In this document: positions 55,395 to 62,548 of the stretch, piece after piece
Layout: the number at the start of each line of letters is the position of its first letter
Position numbering within the stretch: position 1 is the first letter of the stretch
DNA from: Candidatus Saccharibacteria bacterium UBA3218
GTDB taxonomy: Bacteria > Patescibacteriota > Saccharimonadia > Saccharimonadales > Saccharimonadaceae
Assembly: GCA_002363125.1 (NCBI GenBank)
Contig: DEWE01000009.1
Coordinates: 4,382-68,381, forward strand
Length of the DNA: 64,000 bases
Direction of reading: 5' to 3'
The notes under the pieces: generated by a model
Seen by the model: only the letters and a program-made list of their open reading frames with translations
Told to the model about the DNA's origin: nothing
Database searches by the model: none
Position numbers and translations under genes: made by a program

Positions 55395-56243
55395 ATGGAC
55401 GAAAATCATAATGAGACATCAAATCTTGCTAATCTGGCACAGATAACTGCGCCCGCCCAAGAGTATAATTCGATAAATAGCAATATGGTTATAAAACCAA
55501 CTAAAAAGAAAAAAACTGGTCTTATCGTCTCAATATTAGTAATTTTGTTAATACTTCTTGGATACGGTGTTTTTAGACTTTCCGTAAGTCATAATGCGGA
55601 AACAATCGAAGAGGAAATAATTAGTGAGTTATCGCAAAGATACGATAAAGACTTCGAGATTATTAGATTAAGACATGAATTTAATGGGCAAGACACCTAT
55701 TATCGTGCTATATGTAAGGAAAAAAATGATAGCAGAACGTTTACGGTTTATTATAACCCAGATGAAGAAAATTCATTAATAGACGAATATATAAATATGG
55801 CTATTAGTGACTCATATAGCACATATATCGCAGAAAGTAATGATGATATATTGTTTGCCCTTGTAGAAACTAATTTTAGTGGGGAGAGGCCAACATCAGC
55901 ATGTTTAGAAGAGGGCGTAAAGTACTGTTTGGATCTCAACAACTATACAGCATCGACAAAAAACTACATTTTTATCAAAAACGATGTAGCTGATAAGGAA
56001 AACTTTGAAAAAAGCTTGATAGAATATAGCCTAGATTCAAATATTTATAACCAGGCAGTATATTTTATATATATTGATGAGGCGGATTATCAAGAAATAA
56101 AAGACAAATATAACGATGTGTATATACTAAGCGTAGATAGTGGTGTACCCCCATTAAAAGAAGATGACAAAATACGTCGTGTTACATATTGGTTAGTAAA
56201 ACCAGAAGGTTTAAAGCCTGAATATTATAAAGTAGTGAAGTAA
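55395..56243 (+). CDS. Single-pass membrane protein (paralogue 2)
   Basis: A 282-aa protein starting at ATG 55395 (MDENHNETSNLANLAQITAP), with AGAAAGGA 7 nt before it. It has the same layout as the gene before it: acidic tail, TKKKKTG, TM near residues 43-62, external domain. The 5' ends of the two genes are similar in DNA and protein, so they probably arose by duplication. The external part (about 220 aa) differs and has one Cys pair. Function unknown. Confidence 0.55.
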   Translation: MDENHNETSNLANLAQITAPAQEYNSINSNMVIKPTKKKKTGLIVSILVILLILLGYGVFRLSVSHNAETIEEEIISELSQRYDKDFEIIRLRHEFNGQDTYYRAICKEKNDSRTFTVYYNPDEENSLIDEYINMAISDSYSTYIAESNDDILFALVETNFSGERPTSACLEEGVKYCLDLNNYTASTKNYIFIKNDVADKENFEKSLIEYSLDSNIYNQAVYFIYIDEADYQEIKDKYNDVYILSVDSGVPPLKEDDKIRRVTYWLVKPEGLKPEYYKVVK

Positions 56244-56280
56244 TATTAAAAATATAAAATAAGTTTTATGTAAAATACAA

Positions 56281-56312
56281 AAAGCTCCGGAAAAATTATC
56301 CGAAGCTTTTTT
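56281..56312. terminator. Bidirectional intrinsic terminator
   Basis: AAAGCTCCGGA / TCCGAAGCTTT with one mismatch and a 7-nt loop; T-rich on both sides. It separates the paralogue pair from the convergent MFS gene. Confidence 0.8.
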
Positions 56313-56317
56313 GCAAA

Positions 56318-57520
56318 TTACACACTTTTTCTTAATTTTTTAATAATTAATATGCTTACCGGCAAAAATGCAAAAACGGTAGCAAATAGTCCGTATTCCA
56401 ACTTGATGTCGGCGACAAAACCGATCAACCAAACAACAGGAATATAGACTAGTTCAGCGACAACTTGCGCCAGTGACAACACGGACGTTTGTTCGCTAGG
56501 TTTAGTATATTTTTGAATCATTGGTCTGAGTGTAGCCGCAGTCCAACCTTGCGTAATACCCATTAGCCCGTATAGCCAGACCGTAAAGATATTTAAATTA
56601 ATACCCATTCCGACCATGCTAATAGTTACGAGTATCATCGGAACAAGGAAAACTTGGCTATCTGTAAGCTTGTGGCCAAATCTGCCAGCCAGGTGCGCAC
56701 CGACTATCGCCATCAACGCATTAAAGGCCCATACGAGAGACACAAGACTTAGCGGCACGCCAGCTTGCAAAAATAGCGGGGTGGCTATCCAAATGATCCC
56801 GTGAGTCATTTCGCGGCCAATGGCATAAGCAAAGATTCTGAGACGTAGAGGCTTGGTCTTTAATGCTGATCTAGCTATGCCTAGCATATCCTTAATCGGA
56901 TTTTTATGGGTCGCAACCAACTTTTCGCTGTCGTCTTTAATAAAAATACTTATTATGCCACCAGCGAAGTGATTAATACAGGATAATCCGATAGCTAGGC
57001 GTAAGTCTATGGCGCCAATTGGGCCACCTAATGCTAAAAGAATCAGATTGCAAATTTGCTTGTAGCACTCTAGTCTAGCGGTTTTGGTTTTTAGGATTTT
57101 GCTCTCCGATTTGTTCGTAGCCTTGGCTAATTTATCGGAAAAATGTTTGAGCAAACTCTGGTCCACACCATCACTTAAAGCCGACATGATACCGACTAAA
57201 CTTTCGCAAATTACTATACCAAGAAAGTTATTTGTAAAAGCATAGGCTATGAGCAAAAACCCGTGACCAAAGTCACCAATAACATTTGCCCATTTGCGGC
57301 CGAGTCGATCAGCAAGATATCCGGTCGGAACATTTAAAATCATGACGACGATCGTGAAGATAATTTGTGTCAATGAAATTTGCTCATTGTTGAGCCCGAC
57401 CGAATTGAAGAATGGCGTGAACACTGACATAGCCATCAACCCAGCAGTGACAGCAGATTCAGACATCACGAGGTAGAGATTTCTTTTGATACCAGAAATC
57501 TCTGAAGTGTTTTTCTTCAT
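56318..57520 (-). CDS. MFS transporter (drug/efflux type)
   Basis: A 400-aa protein with about 12 TM helices. The loop 2-3 motif VPTGYLADRLGRKWANVIGD near residues 61-80 is the MFS signature. AAAGGAG lies 10 nt before the ATG. Its predicted leader is about 244 nt long and carries a small peptide ORF and two strong hairpins, which suggests regulation of this transporter by translation or attenuation. Substrate unknown. Confidence 0.8.
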   Translation of the reverse strand: MKKNTSEISGIKRNLYLVMSESAVTAGLMAMSVFTPFFNSVGLNNEQISLTQIIFTIVVMILNVPTGYLADRLGRKWANVIGDFGHGFLLIAYAFTNNFLGIVICESLVGIMSALSDGVDQSLLKHFSDKLAKATNKSESKILKTKTARLECYKQICNLILLALGGPIGAIDLRLAIGLSCINHFAGGIISIFIKDDSEKLVATHKNPIKDMLGIARSALKTKPLRLRIFAYAIGREMTHGIIWIATPLFLQAGVPLSLVSLVWAFNALMAIVGAHLAGRFGHKLTDSQVFLVPMILVTISMVGMGINLNIFTVWLYGLMGITQGWTAATLRPMIQKYTKPSEQTSVLSLAQVVAELVYIPVVWLIGFVADIKLEYGLFATVFAFLPVSILIIKKLRKSV

Positions 57521-57555
57521 ATACTATAGACTCCTTTCTTTAGTGTGTTAATTTG

Positions 57556-57632
57556 CTAGCCGCGACGCGTTTCTGGTTCGTGTGCGGCTAGATAAATCCC
57601 GAAACGTTTGCTTCGGGATTTATCTAGTTTTT
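57556..57632. promoter_or_regulatory. Two nested strong hairpins in the MFS leader; terminator on the plus strand
   Basis: TAGATAAATCCCGAA (57589-57603) pairs perfectly with TTCGGGATTTATCTA (57612-57626). CTAGCCGC (from 57556) pairs with GCGGCTAG (ending 57592). The two stems share the CTAG at 57588-57592, so they compete. On the plus strand the first hairpin is followed by GTTTTTC and would act as a terminator. On the minus strand both lie between the 37-aa ORF and the MFS start. Confidence 0.65.
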
Positions 57633-57649
57633 CTTGTAATAGTTTATTC

Positions 57650-57763
57650 TTAAGCTGTAATTTTGGATAACTCCCGCGCACGAAATACGAATGACAAACC
57701 AAGACCTTTAATAGCGGCCCATGACATTGTATTAAACTCGTGTACGGAAATATATCTACACAT
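57650..57763 (-). CDS. Predicted leaderless 37-aa leader peptide upstream of the MFS transporter
   Basis: ATG 57763 lies 7 nt after a TATATT box, the same geometry as the leaderless genes here. The peptide starts MCRYISVHEFNTMSW and contains LSFVFRAREL near its C-terminus. RAR is an R-x-R motif of the kind on which macrolides can stall ribosomes (known from Erm leader peptides). It ends 24 nt before the hairpins. I infer a regulatory leader; nothing else marks it as a stable protein. Confidence 0.45.
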   Translation of the reverse strand: MCRYISVHEFNTMSWAAIKGLGLSFVFRARELSKITA

Positions 57764-57770
57764 AGTTCTG

Positions 57771-57799
57771 AATATAGCATAATTTCGTACAAAATGCAA
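57771..57799 (-). promoter_or_regulatory. Promoter of the leader peptide and MFS gene
   Basis: On the minus strand: TTGCAT (57794-57799), 17-bp spacer, TATATT (57771-57776). It is separate from and divergent to the iscS -10 box at 57827-57832. Confidence 0.6.
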
Positions 57800-57839
57800 G
57801 AGCTTTTTGAAACCATGAAAATATGTTATAATATGCATT

Positions 57840-59078
57840 ATGATATATCTAGATCACGCGGCTGCGACGCCTGTATCGCAAAAGGTTCTTCAGGCGATGA
57901 AACCGTATTTTACGGATGATTTTTTTAATCCATCCGCGGCGTATTTACCAGCCAAAAAAGTAGCGGCAGATTATGAAACTGCAAAAGGAACAATAGCACA
58001 CGCAATTGGCGCCAAAGCGAATGATCTAGTGATTACTGGTGGAGCGACCGAAGCGAATAATCTTGCGTTTACAGCATTGGAAACAGAACTCAAACTCCAC
58101 TCGGGGCCGCATCGCTCGCTCCCGTCGCCACGGGGCTCGCGCGCTATCTCTCGCGCTGCCGCGCTCCGAAATACCCCGAGTTGGAGTGTGAATTCTGTTT
58201 TATACCTGGAAACGGAGCATGATTCGATTCGGGCGGTGGCACAAAAATATAGTGGAATTGCTATTAAAGTATTACCAAACGGCTTGGTGGATTTAAAGGA
58301 TTTAAAGTCTAAAATTACAGACGAAACAATATTGATATCTATGTCGCTAGTAAATAATGAAATTGGTACGATTCAGCCATTAGCTGAAGTCAGTGCTTTG
58401 GTTAAAAATATTAGAATAGACAGACTAAAACGGGGAATTGAGACGCCTATATATTTGCATTCCGATGCATCACAAGCTTTAAATTTACTAGACATAAATG
58501 TGGCGAGACTTGGCGTAGACATGATGACATTAAATGCTGCCAAAATCTATGGACCGAAAGGCGTAGGCGCTCTATACGTATCGCATGATGTAAAACTACA
58601 GCCAATTAGTGTGGGGGGCGGACAAGAACAAGGCCTTCGCTCTGGCACGGAAAATGTACCTGGAGTAATTGGTTTTGCCGAGGCAGTCTGTGAAGCAAAA
58701 GAGCATCTAAATGGTAATCGTAAAAAATATGCAAACTTTAAAAAGATTTTGCTATCAGAATTAGAGAATTACGAACTAATCAACAAAAAGCACTCTCTTG
58801 ACAATTTTGTAGTTTTATGCTATAATGGTATAGATGCAGAGAGGTTAATCTATCTTCTTGAAGAACAAAATATATATGTCGCAACTGGCGCAGCTTGCGC
58901 TGCTTCTAAAGGTAAAAAATCACACGTGCTTAAAGCAATTGGGCTTTCTGATTCTCAAATTGCTGGATCCTTGCGTTTGACACTTGGTGAAACCAATTCT
59001 GAAGAGCAAATACACGAAGCAGCACGAATCATTAATTCTGTAGTGTCTAGTGAAAAGGAAAGGTTGAGAAATGGATAG
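57840..59078 (+). CDS. iscS: Cysteine desulfurase (IscS/NifS type) with an in-frame insertion
   Basis: A 412-aa protein, longer than the usual 380-400. IYLDHAAATPVSQKVLQAMKPYF at the start, VITGGATEANNLAFTALE near 60-77, LETEHDSI near 123, SMSLVNNEIGTIQPL near 166, LHSDASQALNLLDINV near 204, MTLNAAKIYGPKGVGALYVS near 229 with the pyridoxal Lys, SGTENVPGVIGFAEAV, and Cys loop ATGAACAASKGKKSH near 345. Residues about 81-120 (LKLHSGPHRSL onward) are element IPE-C and have no counterpart in standard IscS. It supplies sulfur to MnmA. TATAAT 57827-57832 ends 7 nt before the ATG. Confidence 0.93.
   Translation: MIYLDHAAATPVSQKVLQAMKPYFTDDFFNPSAAYLPAKKVAADYETAKGTIAHAIGAKANDLVITGGATEANNLAFTALETELKLHSGPHRSLPSPRGSRAISRAAALRNTPSWSVNSVLYLETEHDSIRAVAQKYSGIAIKVLPNGLVDLKDLKSKITDETILISMSLVNNEIGTIQPLAEVSALVKNIRIDRLKRGIETPIYLHSDASQALNLLDINVARLGVDMMTLNAAKIYGPKGVGALYVSHDVKLQPISVGGGQEQGLRSGTENVPGVIGFAEAVCEAKEHLNGNRKKYANFKKILLSELENYELINKKHSLDNFVVLCYNGIDAERLIYLLEEQNIYVATGAACAASKGKKSHVLKAIGLSDSQIAGSLRLTLGETNSEEQIHEAARIINSVVSSEKERLRNG
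58081..58200 (+). repeat. IPE-C: 120-bp palindromic element in frame inside iscS
   Basis: Arms at 58081-58106 (starts AAACAGAACTCAAACTCC) and 58174-58200 (ends GGAGTGTGAATTCTGTTT) pair along about 26 bp with two mismatches and one bulge. The core 58104-58178 matches IPE-B on the opposite strand at 72 of 75 positions. Total length 120 bp is exactly 40 codons. GC of the core is about 70 percent by eye against about 40 percent around it. Confidence 0.9.
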
Positions 59079-59146
59079 CTCAATCGAGACAGTAAGACTC
59101 GGGCTAGCGCCCTGGAGCGCTGCCGAGAGTGAGCGATCCATTTCTC
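59066..59146 (+). repeat. IPE-D: palindromic element spanning the iscS stop and mnmA start
   Basis: GAGAAATGGAT-A-GCTCA (59066-59082) pairs with TGAGC-G-ATCCATTTCTC (59130-59146): 16 of 17 positions. Length 81 bp is 27 codons. Nested inside: CTCGG (59099-59103) with CCGAG (59123-59127) and AGCGC (59106-59110) with GCGCT (59117-59121). The left arm contains the iscS stop TAG (59076-59078) and the mnmA ATG (59071). Confidence 0.85.
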
Positions 59147-60300
59147 GCCCATTAGTTTTCGTTGGTATGTCTGGCGGAGTGGATTCGTCTGTTTCGGCAA
59201 TGCTTTTAAAAGAGCATGGTTATAAAGTTGTCGGGGTTTATATGAAAAACTGGTCCAGAGACCTGCCTGGCATGAAATGTCCTTGGGCGGAAGATTTGGC
59301 CGATGCGAAACGCGTAGCAGTAAAACTAGGAATCGATTTTGAGGTTTGGGACTTTGAAGAAGCTTACCACGAAAAAGTAGTGGAGTATATGCTTGATGAA
59401 TTTAAAAAAGGCAACACGCCAAACCCAGACATAATGTGTAATCAAGAAATAAAGTTTAAGTTGTTTTATGAGAAGGCGATGGAGCGTGGGGCTGATTTTA
59501 TTGCGACTGGGCATTATGCGAGAATCATAGATGGCAAATTAGCTCGTGCCGTGGACGAGAATAAAGATCAAACTTACTTTCTTTATCGTATTTCGGAAGA
59601 CGCTCTAAAACACACATTATTCCCGATTGGCGAAATGACTAAGCCAGAGGTGAAAAAGTTGGCAGAAAAAAATGGTTTACATAATGCCTACAAGAAAGAA
59701 TCTATGGGCGTATGTTTTGTGGGTGAAGTTGGGATGAAAGATTTTCTTAAAGAATATATAGATATAAAACCAGGGGAAATTCGCGAAATCGAAAGCGAGA
59801 AAGTACTTGGCTATCATGAAGGCGCTATATTTTATACGATAGGGCAAAGGCATGGCTTGTATCTATCTGGCGTAGCTGGCGAAACTAATGACGGTATGCC
59901 GTATTATGTCGTCAAAAAAGATCTTGATAAAAATATTGTTTACGTATCAAAAAATCTAAATAACGAAAATATTTGGACGAAGGAACTAGTGTTGAAAGAT
60001 GTCTTCATAAGGGGAGATGCAGTCCATTCGAGACATTTCGCTACCAACTGGGAGCGAGTTAACGAGGAGCCCCGTAACGCTCGCCCCTTGGGACGCGAAC
60101 TGCCGGAGGCAAACGGGTGCGACGAAGCGTGTCGAGAATGGACTGTGTCGACCCGCCTAAGACATCGTGCGCCGCTAATTCAGGCCAAATTTGACGGTAA
60201 AAAATTGATTTTTGAATCTGAAATAAAAAGACCAGCTAGTGGCCAATCTGCAGTTTTATATGATGGCGAGGTATGCCTGGGTGGTGGTATTATTGCTTAG
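59071..60300 (+). CDS. mnmA: tRNA 2-thiouridine(34) synthase MnmA with two in-frame insertions
   Basis: A 409-aa protein, about 45 residues longer than usual. After an unusual N-terminus made by IPE-D (residues 1-26) it reads RPLVFVGMSGGVDSSVSAMLLKEHGYKVVGVYMKNW (PP-loop), CPWAEDLADAKRVAVKLGI, GNTPNPDIMCNQEIKFKLF near 110 with catalytic Cys, ATGHYARI near 145, DQTYFLYRI near 165, ESMGVCFVGE near 210 with the second Cys, and TIGQRHGLYLSG near 260. Residues about 317-358 are IPE-E, before TRLRHRAPLI. It thiolates U34 using sulfur from IscS, whose gene overlaps it by 8 bp. Confidence 0.95.
   Translation: MDSSIETVRLGLAPWSAAESERSISRPLVFVGMSGGVDSSVSAMLLKEHGYKVVGVYMKNWSRDLPGMKCPWAEDLADAKRVAVKLGIDFEVWDFEEAYHEKVVEYMLDEFKKGNTPNPDIMCNQEIKFKLFYEKAMERGADFIATGHYARIIDGKLARAVDENKDQTYFLYRISEDALKHTLFPIGEMTKPEVKKLAEKNGLHNAYKKESMGVCFVGEVGMKDFLKEYIDIKPGEIREIESEKVLGYHEGAIFYTIGQRHGLYLSGVAGETNDGMPYYVVKKDLDKNIVYVSKNLNNENIWTKELVLKDVFIRGDAVHSRHFATNWERVNEEPRNARPLGRELPEANGCDEACREWTVSTRLRHRAPLIQAKFDGKKLIFESEIKRPASGQSAVLYDGEVCLGGGIIA
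60020..60145 (+). repeat. IPE-E: 126-bp palindromic element in frame inside mnmA
   Basis: Arms CAGTCCATTC (60020-60029) and GAATGGACTG (60136-60145) pair, continued by GACA (60032-60035) with TGTC (60130-60133). Length 126 bp is 42 codons. The core shares CCCCTTGGGACGCG (60084-60097) with the inverse complement of IPE-A and CCCCGTAACG (60070-60079) with IPE-F. It encodes the segment from HSRHFATNWERVNEE to ANGCDEACREW. Confidence 0.85.
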
Positions 60301-60304
60301 CATC

Positions 60305-60335
60305 AAAAAACGCCCCTTTGAAAGGGGCGTTTTTT
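60305..60335. terminator. Bidirectional terminator after mnmA
   Basis: CGCCCCTTT / AAGGGGCG stem with A-run and T-run on the two sides; it serves mnmA and the convergent small gene. Confidence 0.93.
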
Positions 60336-60340
60336 ATTCT

Positions 60341-60538
60341 TTAGGCATTCATTAATGCTAGGTTCGCAAAGAGTAAAGTTGCGGCGAGCACAGTCATAGA
60401 AATCACAAAGAACATATTAGACTTTTGACCACGCTGATATTTTTGATACTTTACACTTTTACGACCGGATTTTTTGCAACCAGAACAAGTGGTTTTTTTA
60501 GCAGTTTTGGTTGCAGTTTTTTTCTTTGCTTGAGCCAT
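60341..60538 (-). CDS. Small Lys-rich single-TM protein
   Basis: A 65-aa protein: N-terminal Lys/Thr-rich tail (AQAKKKTATKTAKKTTCSGC) with a CxxC pair, then KSVKYQKYQRGQKSN and one TM (MFFVISMTVLAATLLFANLA). AAGGAAAA precedes the ATG. I do not recognise it; the tail could bind DNA, RNA or acidic lipid at the membrane. Confidence 0.65.
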   Translation of the reverse strand: MAQAKKKTATKTAKKTTCSGCKKSGRKSVKYQKYQRGQKSNMFFVISMTVLAATLLFANLALMNA

Positions 60539-60616
60539 ATTTTTCCTTTTTTATAGTTCTTATGTTTAGAATACCATAGATTTACTAAGATTGCAATAGA
60601 TGGTATAATTACTCCT

Positions 60617-62500
60617 ATGGATGCAAACGAAGTTAGAAAAAAATTTTTGGAATTTCAAGTAAAAAAGGGTCACAAAATCATTCAACCGGCACCATTAGTG
60701 CTCGAAAACGACCCGACCACGCTTTTTACCGGTTCTGGAATGCAACCACTTTTGCCGTATTTGCTTGGTAAAGAGCACCCGGAAGGTACTAGGCTCACGG
60801 ATTCACAGCCTTCTATGCGTTTGCAAGATATTGAGGATGTGGGCGACCCAAGACATACGACAGTTTTTGAAATGCTTGGCAACTGGTCGCTTGGGGATTA
60901 TTTTAAAGAAGAGCAAATCCGCAATTTCTTTGAGTTTTTAACCAAAGAAGTCGGACTTGACCCAAACAAGATTTACGTGTCTTGTTTTATTGGTAACGAA
61001 AAATACAATATCCCAAAAGATACAGAAGCTGCCGAAATTTGGCAAAAGGTATTTGAGGAAGCTGGAGTGGAGGCAAAAATTGCTGAAATTGGGTCCGCCG
61101 CTAACGGAGACAAGCGGGGAATCAAGCCAGGTGAAAGAATCTTTTTCTACGATGACCACGAAAACTGGTGGAGCAGAGGCGGTGGTTGCGAAACCACGCC
61201 AATCGGTGATCCATGTGGACCAGATTCGGAAGTATTTTATGATTTTGGTGAAGAGCTACAGGATGAAGAAAAATATGGTTTAGCGCATCCAGCTAGTGAC
61301 GGCGCTAGGTTCATGGAAATCGGCAACCAAGTTTTTATGCAATATCGTCGCAACGACGACGGCACATTTAGTGAACTCACTAAGAAAAACGTGGATTTCG
61401 GTGGAGGGTTGGAGCGTATCGCGGCTGCGGCAATTGGGTCTTTTGACGTGTTTAAGATTTCTTTAATGAAGCCTATCATCGATAAACTAGAAGAAATTTC
61501 TGGCAAGAAATATGAAAACAACACTGATGAAATGAGGGTGATCGCCGACCATATTCGTGGTGCGTATCTTTTGGCGGCACAAGGCTTAGCGCCATCTAAC
61601 AAAACTCAGGGCTACGCTATGCGGCGCTTACTCAGACGCGCAATACTTCGTGCCTTGGATCTTGGGATTTCGGCGAATTTCCTATCCGAAATCGTACCGA
61701 TTGTGGCTGAAAATTACAAAGAGTTGCCTGATTCAATTCTCACCCATCGCGAAAACGCACTCGATGTGCTTCTGAGAGAAGAAAATGCATTCCGAAAAAC
61801 TTTGAACAAAGGATTAAAGGAACTTAGAAAAATTGCCCAGCAAAAGAATAACCGTTTATCTGGGGATGATTTGTTTAAGCTTCAGGATACGTATGGTTTT
61901 CCTCTAGAATTATCTATCGAGGAGTGTTATCGTGAGGGAATTGAACTGACAGAGAATTATCGCTCAGAATTTGAAGGTGCATTGAAAAAACAACGCGAGC
62001 GTTCACAAACCGCATCTAAAGGTATGTTTAAAGGTGGCTTGGAAGATCATGGCGAGCAAACTGTAAAATATCACACAGCCTGCCATCTGCTACTTGCGGC
62101 TTTGCAAAAGTTGGTTAATCCAAACATTATACAAAAAGGTTCCAATATTACAGCAGATCGCGTGCGTTTTGATTTTAATCTGGATCACAAAATGACGCCA
62201 GAAGAAATCTCTGCAGTAGAAAAACAAGTAAATGAATGGATCGAGGCAGATCTTCCGGTAGTATTTGATGAATATGATAAAACTTACGCTCGTGATACAT
62301 TGAAAGCACATGGCCAATTCTGGGATAAATATCCAGAAGTCTTAAAAGTTTATACAATTGGTGATTTTAATAACCCAATTTCACGCGAGGTTTGTGGTGG
62401 CCCACACGTAGAGCATACTGGTGTGCTTGGAAAATTTAAAATTACTAAGGAAGAATCTTCTTCGGCTGGCGTGAGGCGCATAAAAGCTGTACTAGAATAA
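60617..62500 (+). CDS. alaS: Alanyl-tRNA synthetase lacking the C-terminal domain
   Basis: A 627-aa protein, against about 875 in E. coli. Catalytic core: EVRKKFLEFQVKKGHKIIQPAPLV at the start, LFTGSGMQPLLPYL, FEMLGNWSLGDYFKEEQI near 89, CGPDSEVFYDFGEE near 200, NVDFGGGLERIAAA near 258, RVIADHIRGAYLLA near 307. Editing domain: HTACHLLLAALQKL near 489 (HxxxH) and REVCGGPHVEHTG near 597 (CxxxH). The DHHA1/C-Ala domain is absent; the gene ends right after the editing site. TGGTATAAT ends 7 nt before the ATG. Confidence 0.96.
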   Translation: MDANEVRKKFLEFQVKKGHKIIQPAPLVLENDPTTLFTGSGMQPLLPYLLGKEHPEGTRLTDSQPSMRLQDIEDVGDPRHTTVFEMLGNWSLGDYFKEEQIRNFFEFLTKEVGLDPNKIYVSCFIGNEKYNIPKDTEAAEIWQKVFEEAGVEAKIAEIGSAANGDKRGIKPGERIFFYDDHENWWSRGGGCETTPIGDPCGPDSEVFYDFGEELQDEEKYGLAHPASDGARFMEIGNQVFMQYRRNDDGTFSELTKKNVDFGGGLERIAAAAIGSFDVFKISLMKPIIDKLEEISGKKYENNTDEMRVIADHIRGAYLLAAQGLAPSNKTQGYAMRRLLRRAILRALDLGISANFLSEIVPIVAENYKELPDSILTHRENALDVLLREENAFRKTLNKGLKELRKIAQQKNNRLSGDDLFKLQDTYGFPLELSIEECYREGIELTENYRSEFEGALKKQRERSQTASKGMFKGGLEDHGEQTVKYHTACHLLLAALQKLVNPNIIQKGSNITADRVRFDFNLDHKMTPEEISAVEKQVNEWIEADLPVVFDEYDKTYARDTLKAHGQFWDKYPEVLKVYTIGDFNNPISREVCGGPHVEHTGVLGKFKITKEESSSAGVRRIKAVLE

Positions 62501-62534
62501 AATTAAGCGTAGCTTAAAGGCTACGCTTAATTTT
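62499..62534. terminator. Bidirectional terminator after alaS
   Basis: AAAATTAAGCGTAGC (62499-62513) and GCTACGCTTAATTTT (62520-62534) pair perfectly over 15 bp with a 6-nt loop; A/T-runs on both sides. Confidence 0.93.
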
Positions 62535-62548
62535 GATGTTCTTTGAGT

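Noticed and set aside
57556..57816. Longer open frame on the minus strand through the MFS leader hairpins
   Set aside because: It shadows the hairpins and the 37-aa frame, lacks a start signal, and its translation is low in protein character.
61060..61150. GC-richer segment in alaS (GSAANGDKRGIKPGER) as an in-frame insertion
   Set aside because: No pairing arms flank it and no core motif is shared; it may be normal sequence of this AlaS subgroup.
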